A DNA stretch of 6,403 nucleotides from Acidobacteriota bacterium (GCA_947466555.1 CANIFK010000316.1:1-6403), one strand, 5' to 3'; shown: positions 1 to 6,239, numbered from the stretch's first letter. The notes: generated from the letters alone by a model not told the origin. Numbers and translations are program-made.

Positions 1-49
1 GCGCGGCCGGAACCCCAAAGGCACGGCAGGAAGAGCAAGCAACACCCAA

Positions 50-112
50 GGGGACGGTCCGGGCAGAAAACCCAACGCGACCACCCCAGTCCCAAAAAAC
101 AGGCCCGTCCCC
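50..112. repeat. Long-range inverted repeat inside the first repeat copy
   Basis: The arm 50-60 (GGGGACGGTCC) is complementary to 102-112 (GGCCCGTCCCC) at 10 of 11 positions, separated by 41 nt. The second copy keeps the same arms at 174-184 and 224-234 with 9 of 11 matches. The shortened third copy has lost the distal arm. In the RNA this would make a large outer stem next to the terminator-like hairpin. Arms this GC-rich could also match partly by composition bias. Confidence 0.45.
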
Positions 113-123
113 AAAGACGCGCC

Positions 124-149
124 AAAACCCGCAGCCGAAGAGCCGCGAG
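124..149 (-). terminator. Terminator-like hairpin plus TTTT (first repeat copy)
   Basis: On the minus strand CTCGCGGC (149-142) pairs with GCTGCGGG (135-128) around the loop TCTTCG, and TTTT follows (127-124). Compared with the second copy, the stem changes from CCTG to CTCG at its outer end. Pairing is kept because both C and T can pair with G in RNA. This pattern suggests that the minus-strand RNA fold is being preserved, though three copies are few. Confidence 0.4.
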
Positions 150-245
150 AAAGAACGAAAAAGAAAAACCAAAGGCGACGGTCCGGCCAGAAAACAACGC
201 GACCACCCCAGTCCAACAATACAGGCCCGTCCCCAAAGACGCGCC

Positions 246-271
246 AAAACCCGCAGCCGAACAGCCGCAGG
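246..271 (-). terminator. Terminator-like hairpin plus TTTT (second repeat copy)
   Basis: On the minus strand CCTGCGGC (271-264) pairs with GCTGCGGG (257-250) around the loop TGTTCG. The stem has 8 bp with two G-U wobbles and is followed directly by TTTT (249-246). It is the same element as the hairpin at 334-356, one repeat unit further downstream of the glycosyltransferase gene. It could be a back-up terminator or simply a conserved part of the repeat. Its position in the transcript fits either reading. Confidence 0.45.
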
Positions 272-322
272 AAAGAACGAAAAAGGAAAACCCAAGGGGC
301 ACGCTCCGGCCAGCCCCCCAGA

Positions 323-356
323 CCAACAAACACGCCCGCAGCCCAAAGCCGCAGGC
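323..356 (-). terminator. Probable intrinsic terminator of the glycosyltransferase gene (third repeat copy)
   Basis: Read on the minus strand, 356-348 (GCCTGCGGC) pairs with 342-334 (GCTGCGGGC) around the 5-nt loop TTTGG. The stem has 9 bp including two G-U wobbles. On the plus strand those two wobbles become C-A and A-C mismatches, so the structure is specific to the glycosyltransferase transcript. It starts 13 nt after the TAA stop at 370-372. It is followed by a T-rich but interrupted tail, GTGTTTGTT at 334-326 (it begins on the last stem base). The imperfect T-tract is the main weakness of the call. Confidence 0.5.
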
Positions 357-369
357 AAAATGAGCAAAC

Positions 370-2103
370 TTACTCCGCCAGCACCGCCCGGCGCAGTTCG
401 TCATAATTCGACCGCGTAACCAACGCAAACCGGACCGGCATCCGCGTATACTCCTGCAGGCTCCGCTGAGCCTCCTCGGGAGGCAACTCGGTCGCCGCCA
501 AAACCAACTCCCCCGCCTGCCGGCGGATCGGAATCACAGACATCTCCCGGACCACATGCGCAGGCAGCGACCGGGAAGTAGAAGGAGGAACCTCCCAAGG
601 CCGCACCGTCGCCAGGGGAACACACAACTGCAGGCTCAGCGCCTCATACATCTCGTCCTCGCGCAGATCACCGCGGGCCACCATCCAGTCCGCCAGACGC
701 TGACCGGCCGGCTTCGTCGCAATCGCCGCGTCCACCACCGCCTGCGCGCAGTAGTTCGACTGCACCAGCACCTCCTGCAGCGTCGGCCGGTGCGCCTCCA
801 GCGCAAACCGGTTCGGGTACTGGTGGGCGGTCTTCAGCCAAACCAGCGGCTCCCCGCGCACGCGAGCGTTCCAATACCGCCACGTCGCCCGAGAAGCCGC
901 CACGGTGTTGATCGCGTTCGCCAACGGGATCCGCAACGGCGAAATCACCGCCTGCCGCCACCCGTAGAACCGGTAGACGATCGCCGCCCGCGACAACGCC
1001 TGCAACGCCGCCATCGCCACCGTAAACGGCGCCAACGCCAGCACCAACGGCGGCAACGGCAGCGGCACAAACAGGCCGAGCAAGAAGAGGAAATTCGCCA
1101 CCAGGCTGATCGGGTTGCCCAACAACCCCTTCCGGTCCCGCCAGTGCCACCACCACTGCCGCGCTCCGCCCTGCCAGCCATGGCGCTCCAGCCCCTGCCA
1201 GACAATCCCGGTCACCCACCGCGTTCGCTGCTTGGTGGCCGAATACCAGTCCCGCGGAAAGTACTCCCGGGTAGCAATCACATCGGGCCCGGCCGGTAGC
1301 AGAATCTGACGAAATCCCAGATTCCGCACCCGGAACCCGTTCTCATAATCTTCGGTCAGGCACCCGGGCTCAAAAATCCGGTTCTCCGCGCTAACCGCCA
1401 ATCGCTCCAGCGCCCGCCGGCTGAACGCGGTGCCCACGCCCGCCGACGGCAGGAACCCGCCCAGCCGCGCGCGCACATACAAATCCCGTGACTGGAATTC
1501 ACTGAATTCGTCAATATAGACGCCGTGAACCCATTCGCTCAACCCGGTTGGCAGGGGCAGGACCGGCACCTGAATCATGTCGTAGAAAGGAAGATGATCG
1601 TTGATGGATCGCAGCGAAAGCGGATGGATCAGGTCCTCGGCATCGTGAGTCACAATGGCGTCGAACCGCTCGCCCGACAACTCCTCCTGGAGCAGCATCT
1701 GCTGATAAATCCAGTTCAGACAATCGGCCTTCGACGTCGGCCCGTTGTGCGGAACCAGCGCCAGATGGACGTTCGGAAACCGCGCCTCCATCTCGCGAAT
1801 GGCTTCCACGGTGGGCTCATCGTTCGGGTAGGCGCCGATGAAGATATGGAAGCGGGCATACTGAATCGCCGTGACATTGTGCGACACCATCTGCCGCACC
1901 ACCGCCTCCTCCTGCCAAAGGGGAGTAAAGATTGCGATGTTCCGCTCCGGGCCACCGGACAGAACGGATGTGGCCGTCGCGCCGCGCTCCGAAAATCGTA
2001 GATAGACCCAGAGGACGAACAAAACCAAATCGTCAATGCCGCTCACAGCCAGCCAAATGGCCAGCGGGGAAAGGAGAAACGACAATGAGTCAAACAAATA
2101 CAC
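370..2103 (-). CDS. NfrB-like membrane glycosyltransferase (family 2) with C-terminal MshEN-like domain
   Basis: A 577-aa protein resembling E. coli NfrB, the inner-membrane glycosyltransferase that makes the exopolysaccharide receptor of phage N4 and binds c-di-GMP through its MshEN domain. An N-terminal membrane segment (about 8-35) leads into a GT2 domain with PTSKADCLN (122-130), the DAED metal/nucleotide motif (154-157), YIDEFSE (196-202), PSAGVGT (219-225), TED (250-252) and QRTRW (292-296), as expected of a processive GT2 synthase. Membrane helices follow at about 332-375. The C-terminus (about 437-577) is MshEN-like: the second 24-residue motif is good (R469-L470 to Q492, with A471 where Gly is usual), but the first (439-461) is degenerate, so c-di-GMP binding is uncertain. 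It is shorter than E. coli NfrB (about 745 aa). The GTG start lies two codons after an in-frame TAA, has no clear Shine-Dalgarno, and is kept because family members start with a membrane helix. No NfrA-like partner is in the window. The sugar made is unknown. Confidence 0.85.
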   Translation of the reverse strand: MYLFDSLSFLLSPLAIWLAVSGIDDLVLFVLWVYLRFSERGATATSVLSGGPERNIAIFTPLWQEEAVVRQMVSHNVTAIQYARFHIFIGAYPNDEPTVEAIREMEARFPNVHLALVPHNGPTSKADCLNWIYQQMLLQEELSGERFDAIVTHDAEDLIHPLSLRSINDHLPFYDMIQVPVLPLPTGLSEWVHGVYIDEFSEFQSRDLYVRARLGGFLPSAGVGTAFSRRALERLAVSAENRIFEPGCLTEDYENGFRVRNLGFRQILLPAGPDVIATREYFPRDWYSATKQRTRWVTGIVWQGLERHGWQGGARQWWWHWRDRKGLLGNPISLVANFLFLLGLFVPLPLPPLVLALAPFTVAMAALQALSRAAIVYRFYGWRQAVISPLRIPLANAINTVAASRATWRYWNARVRGEPLVWLKTAHQYPNRFALEAHRPTLQEVLVQSNYCAQAVVDAAIATKPAGQRLADWMVARGDLREDEMYEALSLQLCVPLATVRPWEVPPSTSRSLPAHVVREMSVIPIRRQAGELVLAATELPPEEAQRSLQEYTRMPVRFALVTRSNYDELRRAVLAE

Positions 2104-2180
2104 TTGTTAGATTAGTGGCCGACAGCGGTGGTAATTCTCACCCCAAAGACGCAAAAGTGCAGAAAAATCTTAAGTCCAGG

Positions 2181-2210
2181 CCCGCTAGGACGGGTTATCC
2201 TCTCGATAAC
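2181..2210. promoter_or_regulatory. Two overlapping inverted repeats in the divergent spacer; possible operator or leader structure
   Basis: GTTATC (2194-2199) and GATAAC (2205-2210) form a perfect 6-bp inverted repeat around CTCTC. CCCG (2181-2184) and CGGG (2191-2194) form a second one around CTAGGA. They share base 2194 and would compete as hairpins. They sit 20-50 bp upstream of the ribosome binding site of the phosphatase gene and about 80-110 bp upstream of the glycosyltransferase start. I found no convincing -35/-10 pair on either strand of the 143-bp spacer (2104-2246), although at least one promoter should lie here. Regulatory function is inferred from position only. Confidence 0.25.
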
Positions 2211-2230
2211 GGCGCCAGCCGCGAACGCCA

Positions 2231-2236
2231 AGGAGG
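2231..2236 (+). promoter_or_regulatory. Ribosome binding site of the metallophosphoesterase gene
   Basis: AGGAGG, a full Shine-Dalgarno core, lies 10 nt before the ATG at 2247. It decides the start of the phosphatase in favour of this ATG over in-frame ATGs further upstream, and it agrees with the Tat signal peptide that begins there. Confidence 0.8.
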
Positions 2237-2246
2237 CCATCGACCC

Positions 2247-3122
2247 ATGAACGGTGCCAATCGCCGCCAATTCCTGCAGTTTGCAGCCGCCGGCCTCCCA
2301 ACCCTCCGGGCCGCCGAACCCGGCTTCCGGTTTGCCTTGATCGGGGACAGAACTGGCACGGCCGCGCCCCAGATTTACTCGCGCGTTTGGCGGGAGGTGA
2401 GCCTGTTCGGCCCCGACCTCGCCGTCTCCATCGGCGACACTATTCAGGGAGGCAACGACGCCACCGCCGCCAAGGAATGGCGCGAAATGGACGATGTTTG
2501 GCGCCGGTATCGACGGTTTCCGACCTATTTCGTACCCGGCAATCACGATATCTGGTCCGCCGAATCCAAACGCCACTTCGAGATCGAAGCCGGCCATCCG
2601 GCCGCCCACTCCTTCGTCCACGGCGGGGCGCTGTTCGTAATCCTCGACAACAGCCTGACCGACGCGCTGCCACCGGGCCAACTGGAATACTGTGAACGGA
2701 CGCTCGCCCGCCATCGGGACCTCCGGCCGAAGTTCGTCTTCTGCCACCGGCCCAGCTGGCTGCTCGACGCTCGGGTCGGCAATCGGAATTTCGGCCTGCA
2801 TACGCTGGCCCGGAAATATGGGGTCGACTACGTCATCAGCGGCCACGGACACCAGTTGGTGCACCTTGAACTGGACGGGGTTCGGTATCTGGAAATCGGG
2901 AGCTCCGGCGGGAGCATCGAGCGGGGTCTGAAGCTCGGCCAGGGGTTCAAGGAGGGGTGGTTCTACCACTGGATCTGGGCTCAGGTTCGGGACGGAAAGG
3001 TGGAGATGACGGTGAAGGAAACGACCGGGCAGGGCCGGGTATTCCGGTTAAGCGACTGGGGCCCGACAGGCCCCAAGTTCGATCCCGGCGACCCTGCCCT
3101 GCTTGATACTCCGCGCCTGTAG
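2247..3122 (+). CDS. Tat-exported calcineurin-like metallophosphoesterase
   Basis: A 291-aa phosphoesterase with a dinuclear metal site. The N-terminus is a typical Tat signal: NRRQFLQ (5-11), a short hydrophobic stretch (12-20) and a likely cut near LRA-AE (20-24), so the enzyme should fold in the cytoplasm and act outside it. The metallophosphatase motifs occur in order: GDRTG (33-37), GD (63-64), GNHD (98-101), H167 in CHRP, and GHGH (199-202). The first motif has D34-R-T36 where the textbook motif is D-x-H, so one usual metal ligand is replaced; all other ligands are present. The start is set by AGGAGG at 2231-2236 and by the Tat motif. A longer in-frame ATG at 2085 also has an AAGGAG (2071-2076), but it lies inside the divergent glycosyltransferase gene and would bury the signal peptide. 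The S41 protease follows 27 bp downstream, suggesting an operon. The substrate (phosphomonoester, diester or nucleotide) cannot be told from sequence. Confidence 0.88.
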   Translation: MNGANRRQFLQFAAAGLPTLRAAEPGFRFALIGDRTGTAAPQIYSRVWREVSLFGPDLAVSIGDTIQGGNDATAAKEWREMDDVWRRYRRFPTYFVPGNHDIWSAESKRHFEIEAGHPAAHSFVHGGALFVILDNSLTDALPPGQLEYCERTLARHRDLRPKFVFCHRPSWLLDARVGNRNFGLHTLARKYGVDYVISGHGHQLVHLELDGVRYLEIGSSGGSIERGLKLGQGFKEGWFYHWIWAQVRDGKVEMTVKETTGQGRVFRLSDWGPTGPKFDPGDPALLDTPRL

Positions 3123-3149
3123 CGGCACGAAGCGTTGTACCCTGTGCCT

Positions 3150-6100
3150 ATGCGTCTATTGGCCGTGGGTCTCGCTTCCCTCTCCTGTTTTGCCGCGATT
3201 CAGCCGCTAGCTGAACCGGCCATCTCGCCCGATCGGAAGGAGATCGCGTTCGTTTCCGGCGGCGATATCTGGACCGTCCCCGCGCAGGGCGGCGAGGGAC
3301 GGCTGCTGCTCTCGAATGCCGCCAACGAATCCCGGCCGCTCTATTCGCCGGATGGAAAACGGCTCGCCTTCCTCTCCAACCGGGATGGCGCCGCCAACAT
3401 CTACTTACTCGAATTCGCCACCGGCGCCGTGAGGCGGCTGACTTACTCCGACTCGGCCGAGATACTCGATAACTGGTCTCGCGATGGACAGTTTGTCTAT
3501 TACTCCACCTCGGCCGGCGACGTCGGCAGCACATCCGATGTCTGGAGGGTTCGAGCGGATGGCGGCACGCCGGTCAAAGTATCGGCGGACCGGTATGCCA
3601 GCGAATTCCACGCGGCGCCGACGCCGGATGGGAAGCGGCTGCTGTTTGCCGCCCGGGGATTCGGTGCCACGCAGTGGTGGCGCAAGGGCCGGAGCCATTT
3701 GGACGAAAGCGAGATCTGGATTCTCGATGAGAACGCCACCGTGAAGGACCAGATGTTACTCGGACGAGGGGCCAAGCAGCTTTGGCCGCAGTGGATGCCC
3801 GATGGAAAGTCTTTCTACTTCGTCTCCGACCGGAACAATGGCCAGCAAAACGTACACGTCTACACGATGGGCAAAGGCGAGAAACAGATCACGACCTTCT
3901 CCAAGGGCCGGGTGCTCTATCCGAACCTGAGCAATGACGGCAAAACGCTGGTATTTGAACGGGATTTCGGTATTTGGAAACTGGACACGGCGACCGGGAA
4001 AACGGAACAAATCGCGGTCACGATGCGCGGTGTACCATCTGGGCCGGACCGCTCCGACCGGGTCACGATTACGAATGGATTCCGGGGCCTGGATGTGTCG
4101 GCCGATGGGAAGAAGCTGGCCTTTGCGGCTCGGGGCGAGATATGGGCCGCGGCTGCGAAGGATGGCGGCCCGGCGGTCCGGGTGACGCGGAGCGCGGACG
4201 CCGACGGCGAGGCGGCGTGGTCGCCGGATTCGACACAGTTGGCCTATGTCAGCGACCAGGATGGGTCACGGCAGGTGATGGTTTATGACTTCGGCAAGAA
4301 GGAGACCAAGGCGCTGACGACGGCGGCGCGGGTGCATTCCGGGCCGGCCTGGTCGCCGGATGGGAAGCGTCTGGCCTATACCGTGGACGGGGAGGACATC
4401 CGCGTCCGGACAATGGCCGATGGCAGCGAGAAGACGGTCTACACGGGCAAGTTCGGACGGCAGGGATTGAGCATGGCGTGGTCGCCGGATGGGGAGTGGC
4501 TTGCGGCGCTGTTGCCGGGGGTGAAGAACTTCCGGAACGTATGGCTGCTGAAGAGTGACGGGACGGCCAAGGAGCAGGTGAGTTGGGTGCCGAATACGTT
4601 TGGCGGGGATGTGACGTGGACGCCGGACGGGGCGTCGATCCTGTTTGCTACCGGCCAGCGAACGGAGACGCGACGGGTGGTGATGGTGGACCTGAAGCCG
4701 CGCGCGCCGGAGTTCCGGGAGGATGCGTTCCGGCAACTGTTTGAGAAGCCGGCGGCGGAGAAGAAGGCGGTTCCGAAGACGGAGTTAGTCAAAGAAGGGC
4801 TGCGGGACAGGGTGCGATACCTGCCGTTGGGGATGGACGCGAGTGACCTGGCGGTGAGTCCGGATGGGAAGACGCTGCTCTACGTTGGCGTGGTGGCGGA
4901 CCAGGATAACCTATACAGCTTCTCGCTGGACCGGGCGGCGCGGGAGCGACCGACTCCGCGGCAGATTACTTCGACGGCTACGCCAAAGAGTTCGCTGTTC
5001 GTGAGCGCGGACGGGAAGAGCGTTACGTATTTGGAGGCAGGGCGAGTTACCGCCATCGACTTAGTGGCAAGGGTGCCGCGTCCGATCGCGGTGACGGCGG
5101 AGTTAGTGGAACGGTTTGAAGATACAAAGATGGCGGTATTCCGGCAGGCTTGGATGCGAATGCGGGATTCCTTCTACGACCCGCAATTCCACGGGGCCGA
5201 TTGGACGGGGGAGGTGAAGCGCATCTACGGGGAGGCGGTGTCCGGTGCGCGTACGGCCGAAGAGATGCGGCGGGTCTTGAACCTGATGGTGGGAGAGTTG
5301 AATGCCTCGCATCTGGGAGTGAGCGGGCCGTTCGGTCCGCCGCAAGCTGTATTTGGGCATCTGGGGATTGACTGGGAAGAGCAGAGCGGGAAGCTGGTCG
5401 TTTCGGAGATATTGCCGCGAGGACCGGTGGCGCTGGCTGGGGGCGTCGCGGTTGGGGATGTCATCGCGACCGTCAACGGGACGGCGGTTGGCGGACCGGT
5501 GAATCTGCAGTCGTTATTGGAACGGCAGACAGGAAAAGAAGTGACGCTGGGACTGGGGAATGGAAAATCGGTGCGCGTGTCGCCGATTTCGCTCCAGGCT
5601 GAGAAGGCGCTCCGATATAACTATTGGACCAAGCAGCGGCGGGACTTAGTTAGTAAGTATAGTAACGGACGGCTGGGCTATGTGCATATGTATGATATGG
5701 GCGATGAGTCATTGGCCGGTTTGATCCGGGACTTAGACGCCGAGACGCAGGGCAAGGATGGTGTTGTGGTGGATGTGCGGAATAACAATGGCGGGTATGT
5801 GAACGCCTACGCACTGGATATTTTGACGAGGCGGAACTATCTGAACATGCAGCCGCGGGGGCTGGAAGCCGGTTCGGCGCGGGCGGCGCTTGGCCAGCGG
5901 GCGATTGAGAAACCTACAGTGTTGGTGACCAATCAGCATTCGTTGAGTGACGCCGAGGATTTCAGTGAGGGGTTCCGGGCGCTGGGGTTAGGGAAGATTG
6001 TCGGGGAGCCGACGGCTGGGTGGATCATTTACACGGGCAACCAGCCCCTGCTGGATGGGTCGACAATCCGGGTGCCGTCGATCCGGATCACGACGGCCAA

Positions 6101-6239
6101 GGGCGAGAATATGGAGTTGAATCCGCGGCCGGTGGACGTGCCGGTGGCGCGGCCGATGGGGGAGAGCTATCTTGGGGTCGATTCGCAGTTGGAGGCGGCG
6201 GTGAAGACGCTGCTGGGGCAGTTGCAGGGCCTTGGTTGA
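3150..6239 (+). CDS. Exported Tricorn-like S41 family serine protease with PD40 propellers and PDZ domain
   Basis: A 1029-aa protein built like the Tricorn core protease (Thermoplasma Tricorn, about 1070 aa). A Sec-type signal peptide (1-16, MRLLAVG then a hydrophobic stretch ending CFAA) points to the periplasm or cell surface, unlike cytoplasmic archaeal Tricorn. Thirteen PD40/TolB-like motifs of the S/T-x-D-G-K kind begin near residues 26, 66, 110, 158, 216, 261, 317, 358, 402, 445, 491, 570 and 619, matching the 6+7 blades of Tricorn. Next come a helical C1 region (about 656-735), a PDZ domain (about 736-812) and the S41 core (about 830-1020). Likely catalytic residues are S720-H721 (LNASH), nucleophile S933 in SLSDAED, and E989 in MELNP; D875-VRNNNGG is the usual S41 motif. 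The complete set suggests an active peptidase. TTG at 3135 and GTG at 3144 are possible alternative starts; ATG 3150 gives the cleanest signal peptide. No clear Shine-Dalgarno is seen, so translation may depend on the upstream phosphatase gene. Confidence 0.9.
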   Translation: MRLLAVGLASLSCFAAIQPLAEPAISPDRKEIAFVSGGDIWTVPAQGGEGRLLLSNAANESRPLYSPDGKRLAFLSNRDGAANIYLLEFATGAVRRLTYSDSAEILDNWSRDGQFVYYSTSAGDVGSTSDVWRVRADGGTPVKVSADRYASEFHAAPTPDGKRLLFAARGFGATQWWRKGRSHLDESEIWILDENATVKDQMLLGRGAKQLWPQWMPDGKSFYFVSDRNNGQQNVHVYTMGKGEKQITTFSKGRVLYPNLSNDGKTLVFERDFGIWKLDTATGKTEQIAVTMRGVPSGPDRSDRVTITNGFRGLDVSADGKKLAFAARGEIWAAAAKDGGPAVRVTRSADADGEAAWSPDSTQLAYVSDQDGSRQVMVYDFGKKETKALTTAARVHSGPAWSPDGKRLAYTVDGEDIRVRTMADGSEKTVYTGKFGRQGLSMAWSPDGEWLAALLPGVKNFRNVWLLKSDGTAKEQVSWVPNTFGGDVTWTPDGASILFATGQRTETRRVVMVDLKPRAPEFREDAFRQLFEKPAAEKKAVPKTELVKEGLRDRVRYLPLGMDASDLAVSPDGKTLLYVGVVADQDNLYSFSLDRAARERPTPRQITSTATPKSSLFVSADGKSVTYLEAGRVTAIDLVARVPRPIAVTAELVERFEDTKMAVFRQAWMRMRDSFYDPQFHGADWTGEVKRIYGEAVSGARTAEEMRRVLNLMVGELNASHLGVSGPFGPPQAVFGHLGIDWEEQSGKLVVSEILPRGPVALAGGVAVGDVIATVNGTAVGGPVNLQSLLERQTGKEVTLGLGNGKSVRVSPISLQAEKALRYNYWTKQRRDLVSKYSNGRLGYVHMYDMGDESLAGLIRDLDAETQGKDGVVVDVRNNNGGYVNAYALDILTRRNYLNMQPRGLEAGSARAALGQRAIEKPTVLVTNQHSLSDAEDFSEGFRALGLGKIVGEPTAGWIIYTGNQPLLDGSTIRVPSIRITTAKGENMELNPRPVDVPVARPMGESYLGVDSQLEAAVKTLLGQLQGLG

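Larger units (their letters stand above)
1..360. repeat. Tandem repeat array, period 124/123 bp, non-coding
   Basis: Two full copies (50-173 and 174-296) are flanked by a degraded partial copy (1-49) and a shortened copy (297-360) that lacks about 60 bp of the middle. The full copies share long identical blocks, for example around 78-90 with 200-212 and 101-132 with 223-254. They differ by a 2-bp deletion near 70 and a 1-bp insertion near 296. These indels break any shared reading frame, so I read the array as non-coding. The plus strand has only 8 T in 360 bases, with T-free runs at 1-57, 109-181, 231-304 and 306-360. The array lies directly downstream of the minus-strand glycosyltransferase stop codon, so it would form that gene's 3' untranslated region. 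I do not recognise it as a named repeat family. An extragenic REP-like element is one possibility. Confidence 0.85.

Noticed and set aside
1..363. Open plus-strand frame ending in TGA at 361-363, which could be the basic Pro/Lys/Arg/Gln-rich tail of an upstream gene convergent with the glycosyltransferase.
   Set aside because: All three plus frames are open because the region has almost no T. The repeat copies differ by 2-bp and 1-bp indels, so equivalent stretches are read in different frames, and the first half uses many AGA/AGG arginine codons. Third-position GC is only slightly above the other positions. Sequence to the left of the window would settle it.
556..1299. Plus-strand 247-codon frame antisense to the glycosyltransferase.
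   Set aside because: The product is dominated by Arg, Pro, Gln and His, as expected from the reverse strand of a GC-rich gene. It has no domain and no ribosome binding site, and the opposite strand carries well-conserved GT2 motifs.
2141..2152. CCCCAAAGACGC in the divergent spacer, identical to a block in the left repeat (109-120 and 231-242).
   Set aside because: It is only 12 bp with no extended similarity on either side. The CAAAGACGC word type is common in intergenic DNA, so it is not enough to call another repeat copy.
1900..2400. Replication-origin-like layout: divergent genes, change from C-rich to G-rich plus strand, and two TTATC-containing 9-mers (2195-2210) resembling DnaA boxes.
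   Set aside because: The 9-mers match the consensus at only 7 of 9 positions, no AT-rich unwinding region or dnaA/dnaN-type gene is present, and the skew resets at each gene instead of switching once.
2112..2969. Minus-strand 285-codon frame antisense to the phosphatase.
   Set aside because: It mirrors a gene with intact catalytic motifs, has no recognisable domain, and its stop would lie in the divergent spacer. It is best explained as a GC-rich shadow frame.
3160..3190. Possible lipoprotein signal in the S41 protease because of Cys13 after a hydrophobic stretch.
   Set aside because: The residues before the Cys are S-L-S, which do not fit the usual lipobox (L at -3, small residue at -1). 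A normal signal-peptidase cut after CFAA or CFA is more likely.
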